This document shows, piece after piece, positions 63,865 through 64,000 of a DNA stretch of 64,000 nt (the stretch's first letter is position 1; the number at the start of each line of letters is the position of its first letter). The position numbers and the translations under genes are program-made. The DNA comes from Asterella californica (Eukaryota > Streptophyta > Marchantiopsida > Marchantiales > Aytoniaceae). Location of the stretch: positions 14,106,001 to 14,170,000 of the forward strand of contig JAYKYS010000004.1 of assembly GCA_036924285.1 (NCBI GenBank). Direction: 5' to 3'. The notes under the pieces were generated by a model. It did no database searches, had not been told where the DNA came from, and was given only the letters and a program-made list of their open reading frames with translations.

Positions 63865-64000
63865 CTCCGTTTTCGTTTTGACCGGGTGAGGTTTAAACGC
63901 CCTAAATATCCGGTTCTGGCAGTATATCTTGTGGACTTCTTTCCCTCCCTCTCCGCCGATCTGGTATCAGCTGTGGGTCAAATAAAAAGAAATTCCAGAA

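Overview
The window looks like nuclear DNA of a land plant or close streptophyte. Ty3/gypsy LTR retrotransposons are nested in one another, a hAT-transposase-derived DUF659-type protein is encoded without introns, and there are (GA)n tracts and a telo-box. The protein style would suit a bryophyte, perhaps a liverwort, but that is a weak guess. No bacterial, phage or organellar gene was recognised.

Layout. (1) 1-7033 and 17084 to about 20880 are the two halves of an outer retroelement region read on the minus strand: RNase H, RT, protease and gag remnants, a primer-binding site, one 1.6-kb LTR (5015-6606), and beyond that LTR an unusual extra ORF with an N-terminal globular part and a C-terminal coiled coil. 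(2) A 10-kb Ty3 element (7034-17078) with two 2.0-kb LTRs sits inside that extra ORF, with a 5-bp target duplication. It is the youngest and best-preserved element, but has one frameshift in RT. (3) 20.9-24.1 kb holds an old gag and LTR fragments. (4) 24094 to about 32450 is a sister element that has lost its integrase. (5) 32764-33299 and 43261 to about 45210 are two halves of an older gag-pol, split by a third element (33300-43260). The right LTR of that element carries a nested solo LTR (41590-42873). (6) 45.2-46.6 kb is further LTR debris plus a small plus-strand pol fragment. (7) From about 46.6 kb the retroelements stop. A gene territory follows, with one clear host gene (52067-54313, hAT-derived), microsatellites, two tRNA-like (SINE-like) pieces, a perfect 21-bp inverted repeat, and an AT-rich stretch at 60.4-62.6 kb with two diverged inverted copies of an unidentified Cys-containing peptide.

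How the parts relate. Almost all coding signal left of 46 kb is retrotransposon gag/protease/RT/RNase H/integrase, on the minus strand, at different stages of decay. Insertion order can be read from the nesting: older gag-pol, then the third element, then the solo LTR; and outer ORF, then the inner 10-kb element. The three related elements share an 18-nt motif next to the LTR (candidate primer-binding site), TGTCG...CGACA-type LTR ends, and a gag stop that overlaps the pol frame. The hAT-derived gene is the only protein that looks kept by selection for the host.

Limits. No alignment or database search was possible. Element ends are placed by eye (usually within about 5 bp for LTR ends next to a PBS, PPT or TSD; within about 50 bp for decayed fragments).
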